A DNA stretch of 54,774 nt. Origin: a virus. The stretch covers positions 1 through 54,774 of the IMG/VR virus record IMGVR_UViG_3300027896_002339, one strand, 5' to 3'. A program made the translations under genes and the position numbers. A model generated the notes under the pieces. That model ran no database searches and was not told the origin of the DNA. It saw only the letters and a program-made list of their open reading frames with translations. This document shows, piece by piece, positions 31,301 through 40,077 of the stretch. Numbering within the stretch: position 1 is the first letter of the stretch; the number at the start of each line of letters is the position of its first letter.

Positions 31301-32417
31301 GACAGCTGGTGATTTAGATATGACACCAGCTCCCGTATCAAGTGGAAAACCGGTTGCTGATATATCAGGTATTATTGGCGATATAGATAAAGAAAAAGCT
31401 GCTAAAATAGCGGAAGCAAATAAATCAGTAGCAAGTGTATCTAATCCAGGCGCAGTACCCCCTGTTACAGAATCTTCTAAAAAGAAAAATACAGCTGAAC
31501 AAAATGCTGCGCATACTATAGCGAAAATGAAAAAAGGATTGAAGAGTTTCTTTACAATGGGTCTTTCTGATATTCCATCAGCTACCAGCACTGGATCTCC
31601 TGGAGTTATTCCTTTACCTCCAAATACTACAGTGACAGCTCAGAAAAAAGAAAGATCTGTGGGCGATTGGTCTGGTCTTGCTAGTGGTCTTCTTTCTGGT
31701 GATGGATCGATGTCCGCAAATTCTAGAGGCAGAGGCAGAGAAGGCGGACCTGGTATTATTACTAGAGGCGGAGAAATATTAAGAACTGCAGGCGATGATT
31801 TTATATCTACTCAGAAACATAAAGCAAAAGATATAGGTAGACAAGGTGTAGAAGGAATTAAAGAAGCTCCTGGGAGATTCAAAGATTCTTTAATAAACAC
31901 AGCAAATAATCTATCTATCGGAGATATTATATCAATGTCGAAGAGAAAAGGTGGTGTAAAAGAATTTGGTAAAAACGCCTTAAAGTATGCTGCAATGAAT
32001 GCTGGTGGTCAGACTCTTGATGCAGCTGATATGGCGTATGGTGCATCAGATAAAATGATACCCAGACGGTATCTTAATAATCTTGGCGGTGGAGGTATGT
32101 GGGGTGGAAGGAGAGGATCATCTCATCCCGAACCAGTTGAATTGCCAACTTCTCATCGAGGTGAAACTATTAAGCAAACAGCTTTACAAGAGCAACTAAA
32201 CGATTATGCTATAGCTATTAAATCAGCTAAGAAAATGGATAAGGTAGCAGAAAAAACAGAGTTAGCTCAAGAAAAATCAACAAAGAATTTAATACAAAAT
32301 ATTATCAATGTATTATCCATCACTGCAAGTAACGGTGGTGGTGGTGGCGGTGGTGGCGTGACAGCTTTACCACTATGGAGAAACATTGATTCTATTTTGT
32401 CAGGAAACTGTATCTAG
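28350..32417 (+). CDS. Probable tape measure protein
   Basis: 1355 residues, the second longest here. Long charged helical stretches (LSEIQQLQQQQLAQLESLRG near 105, and 740-1020) flank a Gly/Ala-rich hydrophobic region at about 600-690 (GFTAAKGVAAGAAGASKLAP). There are Pro/Thr linkers (about 465-490) and a nine-Gly run near the end before TALPLWRNIDS. Length, composition and position before a tube/baseplate protein suit a tape measure. At about 0.15 nm per residue it implies a tail near 200 nm; this estimate assumes the whole chain is helical ruler. It starts 4 bases after the HELQH gene stop. Confidence 0.65.
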   Translation: MNKPSNSAPAATADNNIQTNHLSTVLSNLNETLRTLPTQLSKSQASGGAIGKAYPKSPDVVAAIDKLRESNVAAIKQSSSFGKSTANFKDDRDAKQGMNKQLSLLSEIQQLQQQQLAQLESLRGVFSDENSEAGGFFHAMGTGFQLLMPIFAGGKYKRDIVRSSNPFITMTSALMEQYRWQRLYGELTKRQLNELIKLQGGETQDVIGKRGVFAEYLQKNRVKLLNQTAKWLEKKEKKGQGGKVGTKAVRLGHKALSGFLGDLLMMDMEQNDEKMRVGSGSAIDKAIESLSKREKPLKKVRLETGPGKRKANWEKIYLKYGDELHEEIAELMKSGVRPEKAYPILAKAYSEKQLKTPKSFLKFISMLGMIGDMYKTVEEKTEEKGKGLGGRKRKRKTGEFFNAEELSSSEKDMFPILLSIDQKKALLEEKGKWGSSKFLSNIDKNISELLNVVSKPAKTGSFNSSTAVPSTPSTPATPTPTDPNAKITGLNQGAKILTEGLVKVHSGEQIVPTPAVLKLEKKSLTNRLLAEGIRYQRAMLKLAQETESEKDAGAEAAKESAEWDKVGGDKKQSKTRGILGGIAGGIKDKVIEYGIKAGIDAAGLGTAYKVGKGFTAAKGVAAGAAGASKLAPLGLKGTRAAAEAGWMAKAGGTLVKTSKFAGEAAGPLAIAIESARVLKLDKATDKDRLDNYRTFENATTKLTNAKGFKQTAAAYGGLLKEGFGDIGGMLYAMGSVSTENRKKTNVEAKESAKFADEGKNKVTNIKSTIAEMKKSGEITNKEDESAMSSILASNKYSDDDKDFAKKLISQGYAPVKIESYIKARSEKRELIKNDAEANKVNELIGKYGKENVLPLYNTLKDTAVVEKILVEGNKENKDKAADKQTGEKISRLIKTNPDKKDVIIKLISKGWSPEQIASDLHMDSPDELKKAATLSKDDRNELEEQIKWKEKIIKQAGSPGGVDEFSKSHIEDTKKEIEKLKAQLTAGDLDMTPAPVSSGKPVADISGIIGDIDKEKAAKIAEANKSVASVSNPGAVPPVTESSKKKNTAEQNAAHTIAKMKKGLKSFFTMGLSDIPSATSTGSPGVIPLPPNTTVTAQKKERSVGDWSGLASGLLSGDGSMSANSRGRGREGGPGIITRGGEILRTAGDDFISTQKHKAKDIGRQGVEGIKEAPGRFKDSLINTANNLSIGDIISMSKRKGGVKEFGKNALKYAAMNAGGQTLDAADMAYGASDKMIPRRYLNNLGGGGMWGGRRGSSHPEPVELPTSHRGETIKQTALQEQLNDYAIAIKSAKKMDKVAEKTELAQEKSTKNLIQNIINVLSITASNGGGGGGGGVTALPLWRNIDSILSGNCI

Positions 32418-32426
32418 GAGAATTTC

Positions 32427-33611
32427 ATGCAATTACCTATAATTTTAGGATGGCCAGGAGCAGTGAATGGTGATGGTCTACCCGCTGAGTTTGAGATGAG
32501 AGATCATATTGAAAGAACAATGCCTATTGCTTATATAGCTCCATGTCATCAAAAATTCCAAATGGGTTTAGAGATATATGATCTAGTATCTGCATGGACT
32601 TCTGCTAGTGGCGGAACTCCTAGTTATGCAGGATATATGTCAACTCTTGGTTTTGAACTCCCACCACCGAAAACCTTTGGACCATATGGTCCATATCTTT
32701 CTGTGATGTATAATGATATTACTGCAATGGGAGAAAGTTATAGTAATTCATTTTCTCAGAGTTCACACCAAGATGAAATAAATAATGCGATGCCACAAGA
32801 CCTCCAAGATCTTATGTTCCTTGCTAATGGTAATGCACAGCAACTAACAGATAAACTAAAAGATCAAGATGGATTTCTTGGCGGAATGGCGGCGGGCGCT
32901 CAATCATCTGCAGCAGATGCCAGTCAAATTGTAGAGAAAGTAATGGGTAAGAAATTTGCCAAGGGTGTTGCTGAAATGACAAGAGGCACAAAAATAGATA
33001 TGCCTATGTTCTGGAGAGGATCCAGTTGGTCAGCTGAATATACTCTTGCTATTAGATTATATTGTCCGTCTGTAAAAGATGATGATCTATATAACAAATT
33101 GATAGTTGGTCCTTATGCAGCTTTAACAGCTTTAGCATTACCCAAAACTGTTGGTAGTGATAATTTTTCATATCAGTGGCCATTCTTGGTTCAATTATTT
33201 ATTCCTGGTGTAGTAAATTTAAGAGCTGGATATGTATCTAGTTTATCAGTTCTTAAAGGCGGTGATGTTAATGATAGAGCGTGGATCGGAAGACCTAATA
33301 TTATAGATTTAAGAATGACTGTAAGTCCATTATATTCTACTGCTTTGCTACCTTTAGATGAGCCAAAAAGTGGACAACCAACATTGCTAAATGAAGTACA
33401 AACTTTAAATACAATTAGTAGAGATATAGAATTGGGTGGTGAGGGTGGTTATGTTAGTATTAATGATGCAACAGCAGGTAATGTTGGACCCCATGTTGGA
33501 CCAGTAACTGATTCAGCATCAACTAATACTGAAGCACCAAGTGGTCCCACACCAGCTCAACAAGAAGCTGGTGCTGCAATGGCCGCTGCTGCTGGAGCTG
33601 GTTCTGGTTAA
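32427..33611 (+). CDS. Putative tail tube initiator / baseplate protein (gp48/gp54-like)
   Basis: 394 residues. The N-terminal part includes PTFG-like loops (FELPPPKTFGPYGPYL) and a helical middle (about 120-185). A beta-rich domain (MFWRGSSWSAEYTLAIRLYC, YQWPFLVQLFIPG, NLRAGYVSSLSVLKGG, IIDLRMTVSPLY) looks like the tube-fold proteins gp48/gp54 that cap the T4 hub. The last 60 residues are Ala/Gly/Pro-rich and probably disordered. AGGAG lies 5 bases upstream. The stop shares TTAA with the convergent gene. Confidence 0.5.
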   Translation: MQLPIILGWPGAVNGDGLPAEFEMRDHIERTMPIAYIAPCHQKFQMGLEIYDLVSAWTSASGGTPSYAGYMSTLGFELPPPKTFGPYGPYLSVMYNDITAMGESYSNSFSQSSHQDEINNAMPQDLQDLMFLANGNAQQLTDKLKDQDGFLGGMAAGAQSSAADASQIVEKVMGKKFAKGVAEMTRGTKIDMPMFWRGSSWSAEYTLAIRLYCPSVKDDDLYNKLIVGPYAALTALALPKTVGSDNFSYQWPFLVQLFIPGVVNLRAGYVSSLSVLKGGDVNDRAWIGRPNIIDLRMTVSPLYSTALLPLDEPKSGQPTLLNEVQTLNTISRDIELGGEGGYVSINDATAGNVGPHVGPVTDSASTNTEAPSGPTPAQQEAGAAMAAAAGAGSG

Positions 33612-34738
33612 ACATATTTCTTCATGACAAAAGCTAAATAATAAGCTATAAAATTCCTTGAAATGGCTTGTGATTGAATTGATAATCCATTATACCATTT
33701 ATCCAAACCTAACTTAGCAATGATTTCTAAGTGTATACTAGCAATAACTTTCTTAAAATAAACTTCTTGTTTAGTAACTTTGATAGACATTAATTTTTGT
33801 ACATAATCAAGAAACTCAGTACTCTTGATAAAGGAAGTATCTTTCATATCTCTTAATAGTAAATAAAGTGCAGTTTCTAATCTTTCAGAGAATGCTGGGG
33901 AAGCTAGTTTCTTAGCATATTCTTCTGATAGTTTCTTATTAAATTTAATAAGATTAGAAGCATCCGCTACTGCTTCATGATCTATCTTTCCGTATACGCA
34001 TATATCATTTATAATCTTAGAAATAAAACCTCTTAACTTATTCTCGTGACTCGGGTCGTATGCTTCTCTTTCACCAATTTCTGATTTAGACATTTTATTT
34101 TCTTCAATTGACGAATAATATTGAGTGAAGAAACTTTTCATAGACTGCATTATTCTTGTCTTCAAAGCATATATCAAATGATGAATACCATCAGCATTAT
34201 CTCTCATCAAGTCTTTCATATACATTCGAAACATTGCTGAAGAATAATATAGAATACTGTTTGGAATAGTTTTTTGTTTCACAAACATATGATTCTTGGA
34301 TAGACGTTCAAATGCAGATTGAAATGCATCGGAATTACAAAAAGACTGTCTGCTTCCTTTTGGTGTTGTCATTCTATGCAAAGAATTTGTATATGTTCTA
34401 AGTGCAAATAAATGAAAAGCAGATTGTGCTCCAGCAATATCTTTATGCTTTAAAAATTCCTGCGTAATCAGAATCAACAATGTTGTGATAGGATCATGTA
34501 AAAGTTTATATGTTTCCATACCAGGATATTTTAATTGAGAATATTCAACAAGATCTTTCTCATTGCTATTAGTCATGTGCATCAGATCTCTATAGATTTC
34601 AGCTATCTTTGGATAATAACAATTCTCGACCATATTCGCAAACTCAACACTCACTTTATTAATAATAAATGAATGTAATGCTCGATGATCAATTTCAGAA
34701 ACAATTTTTTGAGATCTGGGATTGATTATAGTGTTCAT
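33608..34738 (-). CDS. Hypothetical helical protein of the baseplate operon
   Basis: 376 residues, almost entirely helical, with no membrane segment and few Cys. It contains many Met/Tyr/His residues (AMFRMYMKDLMRDNADGIHH near 165-185) and a basic end (FVMKKYV). Its start overlaps the gp6-like gene stop by ATGA, so it is co-translated with the wedge protein and is probably a virion or assembly protein. Family not recognised. Confidence 0.6.
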   Translation of the reverse strand: MNTIINPRSQKIVSEIDHRALHSFIINKVSVEFANMVENCYYPKIAEIYRDLMHMTNSNEKDLVEYSQLKYPGMETYKLLHDPITTLLILITQEFLKHKDIAGAQSAFHLFALRTYTNSLHRMTTPKGSRQSFCNSDAFQSAFERLSKNHMFVKQKTIPNSILYYSSAMFRMYMKDLMRDNADGIHHLIYALKTRIMQSMKSFFTQYYSSIEENKMSKSEIGEREAYDPSHENKLRGFISKIINDICVYGKIDHEAVADASNLIKFNKKLSEEYAKKLASPAFSERLETALYLLLRDMKDTSFIKSTEFLDYVQKLMSIKVTKQEVYFKKVIASIHLEIIAKLGLDKWYNGLSIQSQAISRNFIAYYLAFVMKKYV

Positions 34739-37700
34739 GTTTTGATATCAATTTCAATTGAGTCTTGAGTAAATCCAACATACTGCGGTGTATAATCTAG
34801 TAATTGCGGTTGTGTCAAATCCTTCTCTATATTGTAATTAAACGTGATATCAATACCAGGACTTAGTATTTCTACATACTGAACACCAGGAATCTTTCTA
34901 ACCACAGTTAATACACTAGATCTATCAAATGGTTTTTGTGTACCCATATAAGGTGAGAAAGCATTGATCAATGTATCTTTAATAGTTTGTTTTAAAGTAT
35001 TTCCTGATACATTAACTGATGGATCTAATTCAACTTTGAATTTAAGTTTCAAAGGAATACTAAATGACTGTACATCAATCCATCCGTCGCCATCATATGC
35101 AACTATTTTTTCATCACCGGCACTATCTAACTCATCTTTTACTTTAACATACATCCCTCTTTTGGGTGCAGTTAAATACCACACAACAGTATTTCCTATT
35201 ATATATGCTTCTGCTATATAGTTTATATAATTAGCCAATGGGAGGTAACTATAACTATCAACTTCACCATTTACAATATATTTTACAGTTCCTTCTGTAT
35301 ATGTTGCACTGCTACTTGATACTGGTGAATCTGCAGTAAACAAAATATCTTCTGGATTTTCCCATTTAAATGGGGTATGAAATCTACTTCTAACAGTATC
35401 ATCTATAGGATTGTATTTTAGATTATTCAAAATACCATGAGTATCTGGGAATTTAACATTAACAGAATCTGTGAGCATTCTGGTACCAGAAAGATCTAGA
35501 TTCTTTATTAACGCTTGCATAACAGTTACTTCGAAATTTGGATATGTTTTATTATCAGCTCTATTTAAAATTCCGCCGCCCTGACCATCATCTAAATAAC
35601 TCGATAGAATTGCTGGAACATTATGAACATCATATTTTGTAGATCCTGGATGAAATACACCATCCCACAAGGATGTCCGTGTTACAGTACTGAACATAAC
35701 ATCTGTTAGATCTTTTCTTACCATAACATCGCTATAATATTGGGATAATTTAATCCACCCTTCTACAGGAACAATAGCGTTTACATCTGTTGTTGGGAGT
35801 TGTGTAACAGGATCAATAAGATGCTGTCCTTGTTCATTGACAAAATAACCTGCGGGATCTCTCAAGAAACCATAACCCCAAAGTGTAAATTCAAATCTTT
35901 GAACTTCTGTTGGTACATCTATATAATTAGGAATTTCAAATTCAAAGTAATTATATTTCGGTCTTTCTGTTGCTAAAACCCAATTAACGTATGTTTGTTC
36001 GTACTCTGTTAGATTACCCCATTTAGTAACCATAGTACAACGTATTTCTGTGCCTGGTATATTATCTTTATTGAATTGATAATCTTCTGGATTGTTTGTA
36101 GGTATATGATTAACATTAACTCTAACTCGCAATGGATATATAGATTGATTCGAGTTCGACGAAGATGAGGAAGATGTGCTGGTTGTATCTGGAATAACTA
36201 CAGTATAATCTATAGTATTCATGGGAATGTATGTATATTGTTGATACCAAGAATATGCACCTTCCTCATATAGAGTTACTGGAGTACCAACTAGATTTTG
36301 AATCATATAATCATAATATGCCATCATGGTATCTGAATGGATTGTGATATTAAAGAGTGTTTGATAATATTCATTGTCGACCATGACTTGCGATGTTCTT
36401 AAAATAGTATATTTATCCAGGATAAAGGTTGGGTCATATACTGAGAAAGTTACATTTCTTGTTGGTACAATTTGAGGAAGATACAATTCATCATGATATA
36501 GTAATGATGCAAATGTCAATATTTCATTTACTTTTAGATCACTTCTTTTTAAAATAGGATACCCTTCAATTACAGGGAAGTCGGATTTTAATATAGTATT
36601 GATATTATCATAATCTAATTCAGAAACTAATCTTTCTTTTGATCTCAGATTAATAATAGCCTGTCTTTTTATTTCAGGTAAAGTTGGTGTATCTTCTCCA
36701 CCTTGTGATTGAACTGGATTTGCTATTTGATAGACAATATTGTAAGTTCTAGATTGTGGATTTCCATATGTATCAACAAGATTATATGAAATTGAATCAC
36801 CTTTAGTGATACCATAAGGAACAACTTCACCATTACTTCCTTGTGTAACATCTAGTTGTACTGTTATAGCTGAATTAGCTGCTGGTTGTTTACCAATAAT
36901 ACCATTACCAAAAAATAATTCGCCTTGGTTAATACCAGAAACAAATACAAATTGTGTTGTACCGGGAGCCATAGTATAGATACCATTACTAGATTCGGTC
37001 CATTCAATCCATACTATACTCTTTCCTTTATTTGTTTCTACATTTATAGATGGATCAAATTTTGATACGTCTGTATTATTAAGAATTAGTTTCTCGCCCG
37101 CTGGTGGTTCTGCTACCCACACTCTAACGTTAGAAATCATTCCTGCGTATGTTAATACTTTAGAGAAAAATTGGTATTGTTGGAGATTAGAAGAAACTAA
37201 AAATTGATTGTATTGCTTTTCGTGCTGAGTAAATGGAAGAGTAAATGACGCATATTTTCCATCTGTTGATAAATAAATTGGTCTATAAAACCCACTACTG
37301 TCTTTGATTGTTAGTGCCGAATTATTTATTATCTCACCCTGAACTACTTTACCCGAGGAAATATTAGCTTGTAGTAATGTTTTATTAAAATTGATTTGAG
37401 CTGCAGATACATTTGAAGTAGGTGAGTCTAATGCTACATCTGCGATCGAATTTATTGTATAAACAATCTCTCCAGCGTATGCTTTAAAATTGTTCGGAAT
37501 ACTAAATACAGTTTGATCCTGTGAGAATGATAACGGGATAGTGAACATCACATCAACAGTAGATGCTTTTGCTTTTGGAACTTCAAAACCAACCCACTGA
37601 ACTAGATTATATACACTCTCTTGCATCTGTGCATCAACCATAAAAAATTCACGGTATATCACAGAATCATAAAAAAGTTGATTGGCGGCTAGAATAGATA

Positions 37701-37863
37701 ATGTATCTGCTATATAAGACATAACACTAGTCTTATAAAAATCTACAGTCTCTAATTGTAGATAAGTCTTAGCATAGTCAATAACCTGAGACCTAATCTT
37801 TTCACGAGAACCGTAAATGTCTATTCCTTCGCCCACTAATTCGTTGAAATTATCCAAAATCAT
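34735..37863 (-). CDS. 6: Baseplate wedge protein (gp6-like, baseplate J family)
   Basis: 1042 residues. The N-terminus (EKIRSQVIDYAKTYLQLET, then SVMSYIADTLSILAANQLFY) and the YNLVQWVGFEVPKAKAS segment near 85-100 match gp6/gpJ wedge proteins, as does the C-terminal QPLLDYTPQYVGFTQDSIEI-like end and the KQTIKDTLINAFSPYMGTQK region. gp6 forms the ring linking wedges around the hub. A SSSSSSNSNQS insert (about 560) and a shorter SSSS near 845 are the Ser-tracts typical of this phage. GAGG lies 8 bases before the ATG. Confidence 0.85.
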   Translation of the reverse strand: MILDNFNELVGEGIDIYGSREKIRSQVIDYAKTYLQLETVDFYKTSVMSYIADTLSILAANQLFYDSVIYREFFMVDAQMQESVYNLVQWVGFEVPKAKASTVDVMFTIPLSFSQDQTVFSIPNNFKAYAGEIVYTINSIADVALDSPTSNVSAAQINFNKTLLQANISSGKVVQGEIINNSALTIKDSSGFYRPIYLSTDGKYASFTLPFTQHEKQYNQFLVSSNLQQYQFFSKVLTYAGMISNVRVWVAEPPAGEKLILNNTDVSKFDPSINVETNKGKSIVWIEWTESSNGIYTMAPGTTQFVFVSGINQGELFFGNGIIGKQPAANSAITVQLDVTQGSNGEVVPYGITKGDSISYNLVDTYGNPQSRTYNIVYQIANPVQSQGGEDTPTLPEIKRQAIINLRSKERLVSELDYDNINTILKSDFPVIEGYPILKRSDLKVNEILTFASLLYHDELYLPQIVPTRNVTFSVYDPTFILDKYTILRTSQVMVDNEYYQTLFNITIHSDTMMAYYDYMIQNLVGTPVTLYEEGAYSWYQQYTYIPMNTIDYTVVIPDTTSTSSSSSSNSNQSIYPLRVRVNVNHIPTNNPEDYQFNKDNIPGTEIRCTMVTKWGNLTEYEQTYVNWVLATERPKYNYFEFEIPNYIDVPTEVQRFEFTLWGYGFLRDPAGYFVNEQGQHLIDPVTQLPTTDVNAIVPVEGWIKLSQYYSDVMVRKDLTDVMFSTVTRTSLWDGVFHPGSTKYDVHNVPAILSSYLDDGQGGGILNRADNKTYPNFEVTVMQALIKNLDLSGTRMLTDSVNVKFPDTHGILNNLKYNPIDDTVRSRFHTPFKWENPEDILFTADSPVSSSSATYTEGTVKYIVNGEVDSYSYLPLANYINYIAEAYIIGNTVVWYLTAPKRGMYVKVKDELDSAGDEKIVAYDGDGWIDVQSFSIPLKLKFKVELDPSVNVSGNTLKQTIKDTLINAFSPYMGTQKPFDRSSVLTVVRKIPGVQYVEILSPGIDITFNYNIEKDLTQPQLLDYTPQYVGFTQDSIEIDIKT

Positions 37864-37874
37864 ATTAAATCCTC

Positions 37875-37889
37875 ATTTATAATTTGTTC
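37875..37889 (-). promoter_or_regulatory. GAACAAATTATAAAT motif
   Basis: GAACAAATTATAAAT on the minus strand, 11 bases upstream of the gp6-like gene; the TATAAAT part resembles the T4 late promoter. Confidence 0.5.
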
Positions 37890-37892
37890 GAT

Positions 37893-38708
37893 TTAAACTT
37901 TTTCTTTTAATAGATCCACAAAATTCGAGAACCGAACAATTTCTTTTTCTGAATTTTTTATAAAATCACATTCTTTAATTCTATAAATCATACATGCTAA
38001 ACTAGACGATAGTATTAATTCTCGTTCTGTATCACATAATCTCAATTCATTTTTTGTATCATAGTGATGTGGTTCATCTATTTCAATTATAAGATTTAAT
38101 TCTTTAATATAACCATCTGGGAATTTACCAATAGTATATCCTATATCAAAGCTATTTCTAATTATTTTCTTGTCTATATTGTCTTCTAGTATATTAAGAA
38201 TATAATCTTCGTTTCTGCCTCTTCTAGGAATTGCAACATATTTTGCAGCGGCAATACTTAATTTTTGTCTTGTTTTTAATGAATGATGTTTACCTCTAGT
38301 AGATAAACCTATTTTGATTCTTGTTTCTAATGATGGTTTAATTCCTATATGAGAATTACTCATATTAAACTTTGCCGTATCTGAATGCTTTTGTCCTGTC
38401 ATACCAACATGATTATGATATAATGATAATTTCTTTTTATGCTCATCAGAAAGAGGTTTTCCTTTTTTAGCTTCAGAAAGAATTTCTTTAATTTTTTTAT
38501 CTCTAAACTGATGCCCTTTTATAAATCTATTTGGTATTTTTGAATCTCTTCCAATTTTTACAAATAACCCACAACCACATTCGCATAATTTTGATTCATA
38601 TACTATAGGTGTAGATGTTTCTATTTTTCGTTTGTTGTGTCCTGAAATAAATTTATTCTTTTCACTAGTTACTTCTTTTCCGCACCCACATTCACATAAC
38701 TTATTCAT
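37893..38708 (-). CDS. Free-standing homing endonuclease, double zinc-finger type (F)
   Basis: 271 residues. It has two CECGCG-type zinc-finger motifs (about 4-25 and 41-66), three NUMOD3-like repeats (SEAKKGKPLSDEHKKKLSLY, HSDTAKFNMSNSHIG), and a nuclease core LNLIIEIDEPHHYD followed by CDTERELILSSSLACMIYRI. The E-x-D-E-x-H-H string is the clearest Vsr/EDxHD signature here. No RHH partner. It lies between two wedge genes, overlapping the stop of the upstream one by 4 bases. Confidence 0.8.
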   Translation of the reverse strand: MNKLCECGCGKEVTSEKNKFISGHNKRKIETSTPIVYESKLCECGCGLFVKIGRDSKIPNRFIKGHQFRDKKIKEILSEAKKGKPLSDEHKKKLSLYHNHVGMTGQKHSDTAKFNMSNSHIGIKPSLETRIKIGLSTRGKHHSLKTRQKLSIAAAKYVAIPRRGRNEDYILNILEDNIDKKIIRNSFDIGYTIGKFPDGYIKELNLIIEIDEPHHYDTKNELRLCDTERELILSSSLACMIYRIKECDFIKNSEKEIVRFSNFVDLLKEKV

Positions 38709-39382
38709 GTTACTAAATTCTCAACATACAACCCAATCATTTCTTTATAAAAATCATTTACCTTCAACTTACTATTCTTCAGTTGGAGCTTAGCTAAGAA
38801 ACTTGCATCACTCGCTTTATAGATATGTTTCTCAAAATCACTAAATACATAACTTCCACTAAGTTGATTTTCAATTTGCTCTTTTTTTCTATAGTCAGAT
38901 TTAAGAGATACTCTCCAAAAAGTTAATTCACCGCTGGATGCTTTGTCTGTATTTACAACTTGATACATTGGTAGCTGATCTTTAAATTCATCATTCCTTT
39001 GCGTAGGGTGTTCGTATATTACAAAGTCATGCACAGTGGGCTTAAGCTCATATATGGTAGGGATCCACAAACTAGAAACTCTATCCCTAAAAGCAACCCC
39101 TGCTTCATCCGCAACCATATTAAATGGAATAGGTTCAAAAGAATAACACTGTACAGCAAATATTTTTTTCCATACCATACCCGATAGATCCCCTATCATC
39201 TCATAACTGCCCCCTTGTAGGAGTTTTCCGTCATAGACACTGTTAGGTAAGTCTAGATTATAATAGGTGACAGGGATACTTCTACCGCAGGTGGAATAAT
39301 ACTGATACAATAATTCAAAGTAATCCAAAGCGTATTCATTAATCGACATCCACTTCTGGTTGTACATTAATTTTCTACTCAT
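38705..39382 (-). CDS. Putative baseplate wedge protein (gp53-like position)
   Basis: 225 residues. MYNQKWMSINEYALDYFELL begins a helical part; the rest is beta-rich (MVWKKIFAVQCYSFEPIPFN, LKPTVHDFVIYEHPTQ). It lies between the gp25-like and gp6-like genes, the place of gp53 in T4-like clusters, and has similar size (T4 gp53: 196), but no diagnostic motif is seen. It overlaps the gp25 stop by 8 bases. Confidence 0.5.
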   Translation of the reverse strand: MSRKLMYNQKWMSINEYALDYFELLYQYYSTCGRSIPVTYYNLDLPNSVYDGKLLQGGSYEMIGDLSGMVWKKIFAVQCYSFEPIPFNMVADEAGVAFRDRVSSLWIPTIYELKPTVHDFVIYEHPTQRNDEFKDQLPMYQVVNTDKASSGELTFWRVSLKSDYRKKEQIENQLSGSYVFSDFEKHIYKASDASFLAKLQLKNSKLKVNDFYKEMIGLYVENLVT

Positions 39383-39833
39383 TGTATGCCGCCGTTATTG
39401 CATCTTCTAAACCGAACATTGTATTTTGAGCAGTAAGAATTGATGTTACTGTACCTTTGACACCATTCCTATTTATTATAACATTTACAACTGCAGTCTT
39501 TTTATTTGGTGAGAAACTAACTGATACAGAATCTATATCGATTCTATCATCATATCTTTTAACTCTTCCATGAACCTCATATTCTATTTCATTTAGAGTT
39601 TGAGCATCACCAGGTTCAAATAATTTTTTATATAGAAGTGACCCATATTCTGGATCAAAGGGATAATAACCTAGAGGAGTCATTAGAAGTGTTCTTAGAG
39701 AATTGATAAGAACGCCTATACCAGATAATCTTTTAAAATTTCCTGTCGCATCGAATACTGGTGCATAATCATATATTTCATTGATTTTACCAGCAACGGC
39801 ATCTTGAAAAAAATGATAGCTATTGAAGGCCAT
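39375..39833 (-). CDS. 25: Baseplate wedge protein gp25 (GPW/gp25 family)
   Basis: 152 residues. INSLRTLLMTPLGYYPFDPEYG near 43-64 matches the gp25 signature (I-x-x-x-L-x-T-x-x-G-x-R/Y-x-x-x-P-x-Y/F-G), and LFEPGDAQTLNEIEYEVHGR and RIDIDSVSVSF follow as in the family. gp25 is the conserved wedge component that nucleates sheath attachment. GGAG lies 7 bases upstream. Followed by the gp53-position gene with overlap. Confidence 0.88.
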   Translation of the reverse strand: MAFNSYHFFQDAVAGKINEIYDYAPVFDATGNFKRLSGIGVLINSLRTLLMTPLGYYPFDPEYGSLLYKKLFEPGDAQTLNEIEYEVHGRVKRYDDRIDIDSVSVSFSPNKKTAVVNVIINRNGVKGTVTSILTAQNTMFGLEDAITAAYNE

Positions 39834-39843
39834 ATCTGTTCTC

Positions 39844-40077
39844 CTATATCTTTATTTTACCTAGAGATTCAGCCTTACTCTTTTCTCGTTCTTGATCGTG
39901 CTTGATCTTCCAGGTTAAATACTCTTCGAGTCTATTAACTGGCATTTGTAAAATATCTCCATACGATAATTTACCTAGTTCTATAGCCAGAAAAATACTC
40001 TCTCTATGCCGCTTTAGATATGCCTCTTGATACTTTTCATTAGTAGATTGCTCGAAAAAACTGGCGCACCAAATCAA
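39844..40077 (-). CDS. Frameshifted C-terminal extension of the gp26-like chaperone/hub protein
   Basis: A 77-codon frame overlapping the 3' end of the gp26-like gene by 38 bases, with no ATG at its head (the only candidates are TTG/ATT 12 or more bases past an AGGAGG). Its start is better explained by a +1 shift at TTTTTTC (40060-40054): the gp26 frame reads QFF, then after skipping C continues EQSTNEKYQEAYLKRH. The fused product would be 337 residues. The sequence FLAIELGKLSYGDILQMPVN then RLEEYLTWKI looks like the C-terminus of T4 baseplate/tail chaperone proteins, supporting a fusion. Confidence 0.65.
   Translation of the reverse strand: MIWCASFFEQSTNEKYQEAYLKRHRESIFLAIELGKLSYGDILQMPVNRLEEYLTWKIKHDQEREKSKAESLGKIKI

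Noticed and set aside
13021-38708. Endonuclease genes as intron- or intein-borne
   Set aside because: Genes on both sides are complete, overlap cleanly, and show no split or intein motifs, so the endonucleases are free-standing.
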